A stretch of DNA of 64,000 nt, from NCBI RefSeq assembly GCF_047495495.1, contig NZ_CP179930.1, forward strand, positions 558,001 to 622,000. Direction: 5' to 3'. Numbering within the stretch: the first letter of the stretch is position 1; every line of letters starts with the position of its first letter. The DNA comes from Zymobacter sp047495495 (GTDB lineage Bacteria > Pseudomonadota > Gammaproteobacteria > Pseudomonadales > Halomonadaceae). This document shows, piece by piece, positions 1 to 7,860 of this stretch. The notes below the pieces were generated by a model, which saw only the letters and a program-made list of their open reading frames with translations, was not told the DNA's origin and did no database searches. The translations under genes and the position numbers were made by a program.

Positions 1-233
1 CGCTGTATGACTTAGCGGATCGTCTGCGTACGCGTGGCTGGCAGGTGCCTGCTTACTCGATGCCTGCGGATCGTACCGATCTAGTCATTCAGCGCATTCT
101 GGTGCGCCACGGGGTCAGCCGCGATCTGGCTTCGCTGCTGGTCGATGACATCCAACGCTGCCTTGATTACTTCACGCAGCACCCGGCGGCAGTGCCGCTT
201 TCTGAAGAAGAGGGCAGTGGTTTCCATCACTAA
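1..233 (+). CDS. gadB: Glutamate decarboxylase, C-terminal fragment
   Basis: The window opens inside this gene; codons run in phase from base 3 and the TAA stop is at 231-233. The visible 76 residues begin LYDLADRLRTRGWQVPAYS and continue with a DLVIQRILVRHG stretch. This matches the C-terminal small domain of PLP-dependent glutamate decarboxylase (E. coli GadB has LYDLSDRLRLRGWQVPAF at the same place). The enzyme converts glutamate to GABA and consumes a proton, so it serves acid resistance. The last residues are acidic and end in two histidines; in E. coli a C-terminal histidine closes the active site at neutral pH. The catalytic lysine lies outside the window. Confidence 0.8.
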   Translation, partial: LYDLADRLRTRGWQVPAYSMPADRTDLVIQRILVRHGVSRDLASLLVDDIQRCLDYFTQHPAAVPLSEEEGSGFHH

Positions 234-608
234 GGATAGAGGGCCGCTCTCGGGTCACTGCGTGTGGATTGGTGGGGGTTGATGACAATGGTTATCAATA
301 AAATCCACGTAATGGCAATAACTTGGCATATGATGCTGTGTGTTTTGAAAAATAAGCAATCCTATATGTCAAAAGAGAGTCGTTAGCCTTCTCTCATTGT
401 GGCAGAATGAAAGACCTAAGAATGGCAGGGGCGCTTGGCGTCTCTGCCATTATGCACACACGGGTTATCAGCCTGCCCCAGAAGGGTGGCTGTACGAGGG
501 CATTCTTTTGCCTGCGTCAGATGATCCCCATGATGTACCGCTACGTGTCGTGCGTTCCCCATTCTGTTTTGACAGGATGCCTTACGAATACGAAGAGGTC
601 GTTTTCCG
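234..608. other. Intergenic region and possible ilvD leader
   Basis: No convincing gene lies in these 375 bases. One perfect 8-bp inverted repeat, AATGGCAG (421-428) with CTGCCATT (444-451), would form a hairpin in an ilvD leader transcript. Overlapping short reading frames are not rich in Ile, Leu or Val codons, so a classical attenuator leader peptide is not supported. The ilvD promoter could not be placed with confidence. Confidence 0.4.
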
Positions 609-2459
609 ATGCCCCAATACCGTTCCCGAACCACGACGGCTGGCCGTAACATGGCGGGCGCTCGCGCCCTTTGGCGTGCCACTGGCATGCGTGATGGTGA
701 TTTCGAGAAACCCATTATTGCCATTGCCAACTCCTTCACACAGTTCGTGCCTGGTCATGTCCACCTGAAGGACATGGGGCAGCTGGTTGCGCGCGAAATC
801 GAGAAGGCCGGTGGTGTAGCGAAGGAATTCAACACCATCGCTGTGGATGACGGTATCGCTATGGGTCACGACGGCATGCTGTATTCGCTGCCGTCGCGCG
901 ACATCATCGCCGACTCCGTTGAGTACATGTGCAATGCCCACTGTGCTGATGCGCTGGTCTGCATTTCCAACTGCGACAAGATTACCCCCGGAATGATGAT
1001 GGCCGCGATGCGCCTTAACATCCCGGTCATCTTCGTGTCCGGCGGGCCGATGGAAGCGGGCAAGACCACGCTCAGCGATCACAACCTCGATCTGATCGAC
1101 GCCATGATCATGGCCGCTGACGATAGCGTGTCCGACGATGATCTGGCTGATATCGAACGCAGCGCCTGCCCGACCTGTGGCAGCTGCTCTGGCATGTTCA
1201 CGGCCAACTCGATGAACTGCCTGACCGAAGCCATGGGGCTGTCGCTGCCGGGTAACGGCACAATGCTGGCAACGCATGAAGACCGTCGTGGGCTGTTCGA
1301 GCAGGCGGGTCACCGCATTGTTGAGCTCGCCAAGCGCTATTACGAGCAGGACGATGCCAGTGTGCTGCCGCGTAGCATTGGCGTGAAGGGCGCATTCGAA
1401 AATGCCATGGCTTTGGATATCGCCATGGGGGGATCGACGAACACTATCCTGCACCTGCTGGCCATTGCGCAGGAGGCGGGCGTTGATTTCACCATGCAGG
1501 ATATCGACCGCATTTCCCGCCACGTGCCGCAGCTGTGCAAGCTGGCACCGAACACCAAGAAATACCACGTCGAAGACTGTCATCGTGCGGGCGGCATCAT
1601 GGCGATTCTGGGCGAACTGGACCGTGCTAGTGTACTCGATACGTCGCTGCCGACAGTACACAGTGCATCCCTGAAGGACGCGCTGGATACGTGGGATATC
1701 ATGCGTGCGCCGAGCCATGATGTGGTCGAGTTCTACAAGGCTGGCCCGGGTAACAAGCGTACCGAACAGGCCTTCTCGCAGGGGGCGCGCTGGCCGAGCC
1801 TAGACGGCGATCGCCAGAACGGTTGTATTCGCGATCTGGAACATGCGTTCTCGAAAGAGGGCGGTCTGGCTGTGCTGACCGGTAACATCGCGCTGGACGG
1901 TTGTGTGGTCAAGACGGCGGGGGTCGACGATTCGATCCTGGTCTTCGAAGGCTCTGCTCATGTTGTTGAATCGCAGGAAGAAGCGGTCGAGAACATTTTG
2001 AGCGGCAAGGTCAAAGCGAACGATGTCGTCATCATTCGCTACGAAGGCCCCAAAGGTGGCCCGGGTATGCAGGAAATGCTTTACCCGACGTCTTACCTGA
2101 AGTCCAAGAAGCTGGGCAAGGAGTGTGCTCTGCTGACCGACGGTCGTTTCTCGGGCGGTACTTCCGGTTTGTCCATCGGGCACGTTTCTCCTGAAGCGGC
2201 TTCCGGCGGTGCCATTGGCCTGCTGGAAAACGGCGACCGCATTCACATCGACATTCCTGCGCGTACCATTAATGTGCTGGTTTCCGATGACGAACTGGCT
2301 CGTCGCCGTGCGGCCATGGAAGCGCGTGGCAATCTGGCGTGGAAACCGGTCAACCCGCGTCCGCGTAAGGTGTCCTATGCGCTGAAAGCCTACGCGATGC
2401 TGGCTACCTCGGCTGACCGTGGTGCCGTTCGTGACCGTGCAAAACTGGATGAAATCTAA
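609..2459 (+). CDS. ilvD: Dihydroxy-acid dehydratase IlvD
   Basis: Makes the 2-keto acid precursors of isoleucine and valine by dehydrating 2,3-dihydroxy-3-methylvalerate and 2,3-dihydroxyisovalerate in the cytoplasm. The protein is 616 residues, the same length as E. coli IlvD. Iron-sulfur signatures are present: NCDKITPGM with Cys122, and CPTCGSCSGMFTANSMNCL with cysteines near 187, 190 and 193. The N-terminus (MPQYRSRTTTAGRNMAGARA) is typical of the family, which supports the ATG at 609. The gene stands alone and ends in a strong terminator. A long antisense reading frame over it is a codon-bias shadow. Confidence 0.97.
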   Translation: MPQYRSRTTTAGRNMAGARALWRATGMRDGDFEKPIIAIANSFTQFVPGHVHLKDMGQLVAREIEKAGGVAKEFNTIAVDDGIAMGHDGMLYSLPSRDIIADSVEYMCNAHCADALVCISNCDKITPGMMMAAMRLNIPVIFVSGGPMEAGKTTLSDHNLDLIDAMIMAADDSVSDDDLADIERSACPTCGSCSGMFTANSMNCLTEAMGLSLPGNGTMLATHEDRRGLFEQAGHRIVELAKRYYEQDDASVLPRSIGVKGAFENAMALDIAMGGSTNTILHLLAIAQEAGVDFTMQDIDRISRHVPQLCKLAPNTKKYHVEDCHRAGGIMAILGELDRASVLDTSLPTVHSASLKDALDTWDIMRAPSHDVVEFYKAGPGNKRTEQAFSQGARWPSLDGDRQNGCIRDLEHAFSKEGGLAVLTGNIALDGCVVKTAGVDDSILVFEGSAHVVESQEEAVENILSGKVKANDVVIIRYEGPKGGPGMQEMLYPTSYLKSKKLGKECALLTDGRFSGGTSGLSIGHVSPEAASGGAIGLLENGDRIHIDIPARTINVLVSDDELARRRAAMEARGNLAWKPVNPRPRKVSYALKAYAMLATSADRGAVRDRAKLDEI

Positions 2460-2497
2460 GCGTTAGCGCGTTCCTTACGCGATGGCGTTATCACTGA

Positions 2498-2527
2498 CCC
2501 TGTGCCAGCAATGGCACAGGGTTTTTT
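2498..2527 (+). terminator. Rho-independent terminator of ilvD
   Basis: CCCTGTGCC (2498-2506) pairs perfectly with GGCACAGGG (2513-2521) around a 6-nt loop and is followed by six T residues, 38 bases after the ilvD stop. Confidence 0.9.
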
Positions 2528-3272
2528 ATGGTCGGTACGCGGCCATCGCATTTCTTTCTCCGCGCTGCTGGTGTTGTGCAGGCCGCTGGCAGCGGCGCAA
2601 GGCGGTACTGTCGTGTGAGGGGCCGGCACAGTAGCGCGATGACGCGTGCTCAAGGGGAGCGTCGGGCATCATGATTATCGAGCGAAGGCAGTCCACCGCA
2701 TGGCTTCGTGGTTGGCATGCCGTGCGCGTTCATATCAATCACGGCAGGGAAGGGGCGATGCGCGTGAATGAAAGTGCAGGCAAGTGGCTATTCATGATTC
2801 AGAAAATGAAATTTCATTTGATATTATTGCGGTACGTTGCGTATTTAACGATATCGTGTTGTTCTCTGTAGAGAGACGGCATCCATATAATGGAGACATT
2901 GCGTATAGTATTTTTATGAGCTCATGATGGAATAGCCTTTATTATCCTAGTGACAATTTAGGGACGACTTTCCCATCGTAAAGTGCTATTTGACCTATCT
3001 TTTATAAAAGCAAAATTGTATGAATTTATGATGCGTTAATGCAACATCTCTAGTGTAAATTGTTATTTATCAAGGTGATATTGATGTTGGTGATTAATTT
3101 TACTTGATTTTAGAAAAAGAAATATTTTCCCTCGCTGGCGTATCCGTTGATGCTATATGCGCGTATGTTGAAAAATAAATATTAGTATAGTGATATAGGT
3201 TTTGCTGCTTGATTCTTGAAAGAAGTTACGGCGCTCTTGAGTGTTTAACCCATTGGGTGGGGTAATATTCTG
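2528..3272. other. Gene-poor region, AT-rich in its second half
   Basis: Bases 2528-2780 are GC-rich; about 2800-3270 are strongly AT-rich. A 66-codon frame at 2671-2871 has no good ribosome binding site and an unremarkable composition, so I do not call it. The AT-rich part may hold the promoter of the small membrane gene at 3273 and resembles the AT-rich flanks of other accessory genes in this window. No repeat, RNA or recognisable gene relic was found. Confidence 0.5.
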
Positions 3273-3524
3273 ATGAAGAATAAAGTCTGGATTCCTATTG
3301 CCATTATTTTCATAGGGCTGATGGCTTCGGCCAGCTTCGACAGTGATCCCGGACTGTGGTCTCCACGGTTTCTCGTGACCTATGTCAGCGTCATTCTGGC
3401 CTGCCTTGTGTCGCTCTTTTTGGCACTGACGAAGGCATTTCCGCTGTCGCTGGAGGTCGTGCTGGTGTTGACGGCGTGTTATATCGTGTTGCTGCCAATC
3501 ATCAAACTGAGTCTTGATCAGTAG
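3273..3524 (+). CDS. Small integral membrane protein, unknown function
   Basis: An 83-residue protein not recognised as a named family. It is almost wholly hydrophobic: a first membrane segment near residues 5-22, a short loop (SFDSDPGLWSPR), then two more hydrophobic stretches near 33-51 and 58-78 with little loop between them. It most likely spans the inner membrane two or three times. The start follows a purine-rich GGTGGGG stretch at slightly long spacing. It ends 48 bases from the convergent ThDP enzyme gene and shows no operon partner. Codon use is like the core genome although its upstream region is AT-rich. Confidence 0.6.
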   Translation: MKNKVWIPIAIIFIGLMASASFDSDPGLWSPRFLVTYVSVILACLVSLFLALTKAFPLSLEVVLVLTACYIVLLPIIKLSLDQ

Positions 3525-3572
3525 CGCGTGATGAGCAGGCAGGCGCTGGTGCTGCGCCTGCCTGTGCCGCGT

Positions 3573-5270
3573 CTATTCAGGGCGAATGGCGATCTCGATT
3601 AGGTTGGGTTTGCCACTGCGTATTGCGGTTGCGACGGCCTCGGCGATATCGCTGGCCTTGTCGATGCGACGAGCGGGCACGCCCATTGCGGTTGCGAGGG
3701 CCTGATAGTCGATGGCCGGTTCGATATCCATAGCGATGAATTCGTTGGACTGTGCCGAAACATAGCCCTTTTGCTGGCGCATGAAGTTCTTCAGTACGTT
3801 GTATTCACGGTTGTTCATCACGATGAACGTGACGGGCAGCTGTTCTCGGGCAGCGGTCCACAGGCATTGCGGCGAGTAGAGGGCCGCACCGTCTCCTACC
3901 AAGCTGACGACCGGTTCACGGCCGATGCCCAGCGAGGTGCCGACGGCAGCGGGCATGCCCCAGCCTAGTGCACCACCACGGATGAAGGCGTACTGGGCGG
4001 CGGCGTTCCTGTTCATCAGCGCTTTGATGTAGCGTGAGGTGGCAACGGCTTCGTCGATGATCGGTACGCTGGGGCCGATGGCCTTCATGACTTCATGGGC
4101 GGCCACCAGTGGCGAGATGACCGGCAATGACCACTGCTCGACCACTTGCTGGGTTAGCAGGATGCGCTGATCGGCGCGATGGCGTCGGAAAGTAGCGATA
4201 CGTGCGGTGTTGCCGGTGCGCTGTGCGGCGGTCAGTTGCTGTTCGATCAGTGGTATCAGTGTGGTCAGTGATGTTTTGATGTCGCCGACCATTGATAGAT
4301 AGGTCGAATAGATGCGACCAAGATTGGTGACCGAGTCAGAGAGCTGATAGACCTTGCAGTTCGACGGCATCGCCGTGCCTTCCGAATACAGGATCGTGAC
4401 CAGTGAGTTACCGCCCAGAGCGAGTACGGTATCGTAGTCGGACAGCACCTGCGCGATTTGTGCAGCGGTACCGGGAAGATTGCCTTGCCACAGTGGGTGA
4501 TCGGTAGGGAAAGGCATGCAGAACGGCCATGATGAACCGAATACGGGCGTGCCGAGTAGCTCTGCCACCCTGACCACATCCGCCGCCGCCTGACTGGTGC
4601 GAATTTCGTCACCGGCGATCAACGCCAGCTTGCCGGGTGCCACGGCCACTAGATCTTCTGCCAGCTCGGGAAGCCCTTCTGCGGTGGTGCGGCGATAGAT
4701 GCGCGACTTATGGCCGATATCGACATCGGTCATGCCTTCCATGACGTCCATCGGCAGTGACAGGAAGACCGGGCCCTGCGGTGCGGCTTCAGCATCGTGG
4801 AATGCGCGCCGCACCATGATGGGCAGCTGGCGGGCACTGGTGACTTCCTTCGCCCATTTCGTAGCAGGGGTGGCGATACCTACTAAGTCGTCGAACAGCA
4901 GCGGGTCGGTGACCATATGGCGCTGGTCTTGCTGGCCTGCCGTGACAACCAGCGGGGTTTGCGACACGCGAGCGCTCAGCAGACAGCCCATGCCGTGTCC
5001 GAGCCCGCCCGAGGTATGCAGGTTGACGAAGCCGACCTTCCCTGACGCCTGTGCATAACCGTCTGCCATCGCAACGACCGAGCTTTCCTGAAGACCGAAC
5101 ACGTAGTGGATGTTGGGTTCGCGTAGCAGGGCATCTATCAGGGGCAATTCGGTCGTTCCGGGATTGCCGAAGATATAGTCGACACCTTCACTGGCCAGAA
5201 TTTCCAGCAGTGCTTCTGCACCGCGGCGCTGAGGCTGCGGTGTCAGTGAATCAACGCGTTTGAATGTCAT
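3573..5270 (-). CDS. mdlC: ThDP-dependent decarboxylase, benzoylformate decarboxylase-like
   Basis: A 565-residue member of the acetolactate synthase/2-oxoacid decarboxylase superfamily. From the ATG at 5270: a GNPGTTELP loop near 35-43, the cofactor-activating Glu62 in LQESSVV, and His85 in NLHTSGGLGHGMG, matching the Glu47/His70 pair of Pseudomonas benzoylformate decarboxylase. The ThDP/Mg2+ motif runs from GDGAAL to NNREYN near the C-terminus. The position of the Pseudomonas catalytic Ser26 is Thr here, so the substrate may be another aryl or alkyl 2-oxo acid. I chose ATG 5270 over an upstream TTG (5309) because AGGATGA sits just before it. It is monocistronic and converges with the small membrane gene. 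Confidence 0.8.
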   Translation of the reverse strand: MTFKRVDSLTPQPQRRGAEALLEILASEGVDYIFGNPGTTELPLIDALLREPNIHYVFGLQESSVVAMADGYAQASGKVGFVNLHTSGGLGHGMGCLLSARVSQTPLVVTAGQQDQRHMVTDPLLFDDLVGIATPATKWAKEVTSARQLPIMVRRAFHDAEAAPQGPVFLSLPMDVMEGMTDVDIGHKSRIYRRTTAEGLPELAEDLVAVAPGKLALIAGDEIRTSQAAADVVRVAELLGTPVFGSSWPFCMPFPTDHPLWQGNLPGTAAQIAQVLSDYDTVLALGGNSLVTILYSEGTAMPSNCKVYQLSDSVTNLGRIYSTYLSMVGDIKTSLTTLIPLIEQQLTAAQRTGNTARIATFRRHRADQRILLTQQVVEQWSLPVISPLVAAHEVMKAIGPSVPIIDEAVATSRYIKALMNRNAAAQYAFIRGGALGWGMPAAVGTSLGIGREPVVSLVGDGAALYSPQCLWTAAREQLPVTFIVMNNREYNVLKNFMRQQKGYVSAQSNEFIAMDIEPAIDYQALATAMGVPARRIDKASDIAEAVATAIRSGKPNLIEIAIRPE

Positions 5271-5312
5271 GATTTCATCCTGAATGAAGGCGGTGCGGGT
5301 ATCCGCCAACGT

Positions 5313-5374
5313 CCTAGCACTTTCCTTGTCCTAGCACTCGTTTTGGTGCTAACCCCGAGAGTGACGTGCTAGCC
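5313..5374 (-). promoter_or_regulatory. Array of four TAGCAC half-sites upstream of the decarboxylase gene
   Basis: Two direct copies of CCTAGCACT (5313-5321 and 5330-5338, start-to-start 17 bp) are followed by two copies in the opposite orientation, GGTGCTAA (5345-5352) and GTGCTAGCC (5366-5374). The array lies 43-104 bases upstream of the ATG at 5270, where an activator or repressor of that gene would bind. The last half-sites overlap the end of nudE. No candidate regulator gene is adjacent. Confidence 0.55.
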
Positions 5375-5906
5375 ATGACTGTGTGCGGTATAGCGCTGCA
5401 ATCACCCTCCCTTCATGAATATCCGCTTCCTCTATGATCTCTTCAATGTCCTTTAGTGAATGTGTCTCAAGGGCCAGTGGCTCTGGTTCGTCTCCCTGGC
5501 GGGAGGCTGGATAAAGGTCGCGCGCAATGACGACGTGCATGAAGTGATCCATGTAGCTTGGGGCCAGCGAAAGGCGGCAGAGGGGAATTAGCTCGCGGGC
5601 GCCCATACCGCACTCTTCCTGAAGCTCACGCTGTGCGGCTTCAAGGGGACTTTCTCCTTCGTCGATGGCTCCCTTGGGCAGCGTCAGCTCGTAGCGTTCG
5701 AAGCCCATTGCATACTCACGGATCATCAGCACCTGCTGGTGTTCAGTCACCGCGACGATCATCACGGCTCCGCGCGGTGGGCGGCGCAGGCGTTCGAACG
5801 TGCACTGCACGCCGTTGGGAAAGGTCAGGTCGACTTCTTCGACACGAAAGATGCGGGTGCGGGCAACGGTTGTGGTACGGGTGATACGAGGAAGAGGGCG
5901 CGTCAT
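5349..5906 (-). CDS. nudE: ADP-sugar/ADP-compound diphosphatase NudE
   Basis: A 185-residue Nudix hydrolase (E. coli NudE is 186). The family hydrolyses ADP-ribose, Ap3A and NADH. The Nudix box occupies about residues 79-101 with the core REL-QE-E (AAQRELQEECGMG). Colinear NudE features include FERLRRPPRGAVMIV, LIREYA-like MIREYAMGFERYEL and LSLAPSYM downstream of the box, then DLYPASRQGDEPEPL. The ATG at 5906 is preceded by TGGAG at good spacing; the longer upstream frame is not supported. Divergent from hslR, as nudE is from nearby yrf/hsl genes in enterics. Confidence 0.92.
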   Translation of the reverse strand: MTRPLPRITRTTTVARTRIFRVEEVDLTFPNGVQCTFERLRRPPRGAVMIVAVTEHQQVLMIREYAMGFERYELTLPKGAIDEGESPLEAAQRELQEECGMGARELIPLCRLSLAPSYMDHFMHVVIARDLYPASRQGDEPEPLALETHSLKDIEEIIEEADIHEGRVIAALYRTQSWLARHSRG

Positions 5907-6147
5907 GGGTAGGCTCCATTGTGGTGAGGCGGATCTCGCCGTGAGTGCGAGGGGGCTCTGACAGGAAAAACGGGTGGTGCAGTGCAGAGAATTGTCGGTG
6001 CGTGAAAAGGGCGGTGTGGTGCCCTCGTTTGAACCCTGCGCTCGCATCACTATGACGGATAACGGTAATGAGAGAACATTAGGCAAACGCAGGGGGCGAG
6101 GCGTACGGAACATGCGTGGTGCGGAACGACTGGGTGTACCGGTCGGG
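5907..6147. other. Divergent intergenic region between nudE and hslR
   Basis: Together with the promoter entry that follows, this makes a 309-base gap between two divergent genes. No small gene with a credible ribosome binding site was found; short frames here are shadows. Confidence 0.4.
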
Positions 6148-6148
6148 A

Positions 6149-6178
6149 TTGAGAATGCGCACAATCGCCCCCATTCTA
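6149..6178 (+). promoter_or_regulatory. Candidate sigma32 heat-shock promoter of hslR-hslO
   Basis: TTGAGA (6149-6154) and CCCCATTCTA (6169-6178) are separated by 14 bases. This is close to the sigma32 consensus (CTTGAA, 13-15 bp, CCCCATnT) and unlike a sigma70 promoter. Transcription would start near 6185, about 30 bases before the hslR ATG. Both downstream genes encode heat-shock proteins, which supports the call. Confidence 0.6.
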
Positions 6179-6215
6179 GGAACATCACTCAGGCGAACGA
6201 ACGCAAGGAATGACA

Positions 6216-6617
6216 ATGACGCCACAGCATATGCAGATGCGCTTGGACAAATGGCTCTGGGCCGCTCGTTTCTTCAAGACGCGCGCCATGGCAAAGAAGG
6301 CCATCGAAGGTGGCAAGGTGCACTGCGACGGTGAGCGCGTCAAAGTCAGCAAGCAGATCCGTGTGGGAATGCGCCTGACGCTGCCGCAGGGCTGGGACTC
6401 GATCGAGGTCGAAGTGATGGCGCTGAGTGAACAGCGTCGCGGTGCGCCCGAAGCCCAACTGCTTTATCAGGAAACGCCGGAAAGCCGTGAGCAGCGCGAG
6501 CAGGGGGCCGAACAGCGCTCGCTGGCACGCCAAACTCTTCAGCCGCCGAAGCATCGGCCAGACAAGAAAGACCGTCGCGCTATCCACCGCTTCCAGCGTC
6601 AAAGCACGGACGCCTGA
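6216..6617 (+). CDS. hslR: Ribosome-associated heat shock protein Hsp15
   Basis: A 133-residue RNA-binding protein that in E. coli binds 50S subunits carrying stalled nascent chains and helps recycle them. The S4 domain covers roughly residues 8-70 (MRLDKWLWAARFFKTRAMAKK, split here as one S4 helix pair, then KVHCDGERVKVSK). The C-terminal third is highly basic, ending in PPKHRPDKKDRRAIHRFQR, as in Hsp15. AAGGA abuts an ATG at 6210 but lies 6 bases before the ATG at 6216, so 6216 is the better start. It precedes hslO by 56 bases, and the two probably form a heat-induced operon. Confidence 0.93.
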   Translation: MTPQHMQMRLDKWLWAARFFKTRAMAKKAIEGGKVHCDGERVKVSKQIRVGMRLTLPQGWDSIEVEVMALSEQRRGAPEAQLLYQETPESREQREQGAEQRSLARQTLQPPKHRPDKKDRRAIHRFQRQSTDA

Positions 6618-6632
6618 TTCTCTTTTGCCTGT

Positions 6633-6655
6633 GGCGGGCATTGCGAGTGCCCGCC
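6633..6655 (+). terminator. Intercistronic hairpin between hslR and hslO
   Basis: GGCGGGCA (6633-6640) pairs with TGCCCGCC (6648-6655). No run of T follows, so it may be a stabilising or partial-termination hairpin and not a full terminator. Confidence 0.4.
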
Positions 6656-6673
6656 CGATCTTTGGAACCGACT

Positions 6674-7570
6674 ATGACCAAGATGTTTACCGATCACCTG
6701 CAGCGTTTCCTTTTCGACAATACCGATGTGCGCGGCGAAATTGTTTCGCTCGAACAGACCTGGCGTCATGTACAGGATCGTCATCACTATCCCGATGTTA
6801 TCGCCATGCGTCTGGGTGAACTGCTGTCGGCAGCAGCGCTGCTGACGGCGACCCTCAAGCTGGATGGCATCATGACCATCGAAGTGCGCGGTGCCGGTCC
6901 GGTGACGCTACTGATGGCGGAATCCAGCCCCGGTAACGGCGACCTCGAACAGCAGTTGCGCGGTATCGCGCGCTGGGACGAAGAGGCCGAGCTGTCGCAA
7001 GACATGTCGTTGGCGGAACTGCTGGGCAACGGTCAGATTGTGATCACTCTCGACCCGCGCAACGGTAAGCGCTATCAGGGGATCGTGGCACTCGAACAGG
7101 ACACGCTGGCAGGCTGCCTCGAACACTACTTCATGCAGTCTGAGCAGTTGCCGACGCGCCTGTGGCTGGCCGCCGATGGCGAACGCAGCGCTGGCCTGCT
7201 GCTGCAGCAGCTGCCGCAGAGCGATACACAGGATGTCGATGCATGGCCGCGTCTCAGCATGCTGGCAGATACCGTGACATCGGAAGAACTGCTGACGCTG
7301 GAAGCCGAGCCGCTGCTGTTCCGTCTGTTTAATGAAGAGCAGACGCGCGTCTTCACGCCTGTGCCCGTGGCGTTCGGCTGCACCTGCTCCCGTGAGCGTT
7401 TCACTCAGGCACTGGGCCGCATTGATCCTGATGAACTGCGCGGTATCGTGGAAGAACAGGGGCAGATCGACACGCACTGCCACTTCTGCAATACGTACTA
7501 TGTGTTTACGGCCGCCGACGTCGAGTCGCTGATCGAGTCGCCGGAAGCACCGTCCCCTACGGTGCACTGA
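6674..7570 (+). CDS. hslO: Redox-regulated chaperone Hsp33
   Basis: A 298-residue cytoplasmic holdase chaperone activated by oxidation plus unfolding stress. The N-terminal substrate-binding domain starts MFTDHLQRFLFDNTDVRGE. The C-terminal zinc switch shows all four cysteines in the CXC-X(~30)-CXXC arrangement: Cys236, Cys238 (FGCTCSRERF) and Cys269, Cys272 (THCHFCNTYYVF). Length is close to E. coli Hsp33 (292). ATG 6674 is preceded by TTGGAA; ATG 6683 is a possible alternative. It follows hslR in the same orientation. Confidence 0.95.
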   Translation: MTKMFTDHLQRFLFDNTDVRGEIVSLEQTWRHVQDRHHYPDVIAMRLGELLSAAALLTATLKLDGIMTIEVRGAGPVTLLMAESSPGNGDLEQQLRGIARWDEEAELSQDMSLAELLGNGQIVITLDPRNGKRYQGIVALEQDTLAGCLEHYFMQSEQLPTRLWLAADGERSAGLLLQQLPQSDTQDVDAWPRLSMLADTVTSEELLTLEAEPLLFRLFNEEQTRVFTPVPVAFGCTCSRERFTQALGRIDPDELRGIVEEQGQIDTHCHFCNTYYVFTAADVESLIESPEAPSPTVH

Positions 7571-7606
7571 CGCATGATCGTTCGATTCGATCACGCACGC
7601 GTTGAG

Positions 7607-7668
7607 CTCAAGACACGGTTGTCTTGAGTTGACTGGCACGCCATGTTCCCATCGGAGCATGGCGTGCT
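7607..7668 (+). terminator. Two tandem hairpins after hslO
   Basis: The first hairpin pairs CTCAAGACA (7607-7615) with TGTCTTGAG (7620-7628) around CGGT. The second pairs GCACGCCATG (7636-7645) with CATGGCGTGC (7658-7667). Neither has a long T tract (TGTCGTTT follows the second). They fill the hslO-tex gap and probably end the heat-shock operon transcript. Confidence 0.55.
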
Positions 7669-7860
7669 GTCGTTTGGGGCTCCTCTCGACGGAAGGGCAA
7701 GACGTTACCGCATAAGCCGAGACAGCCGAACCGAAGCCTGGCTTTTCTTCGCGGCAGAATAACGTAAGTAACTGCATACTGTTGCTAACGAATATATGTC
7801 GGCTAGGCCGACCGCACTGACGCTCACCGTTGAACCTCTCACTTCAAGACATCAGGTGCT

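Noticed and set aside
582..1718. 378-codon minus-strand frame over ilvD
   Set aside because: Antisense to ilvD, arginine/histidine-rich composition typical of a GC-bias shadow, no ribosome binding site.
2671..2871. 66-codon plus-strand frame
   Set aside because: Poorly spaced ribosome binding site, no family likeness, crosses a sharp GC-content change.
5330..5352. CIRCE element (HrcA site) before the decarboxylase gene
   Set aside because: Arms resemble TTAGCACTC but the spacer is too short and extra half-sites do not fit CIRCE.
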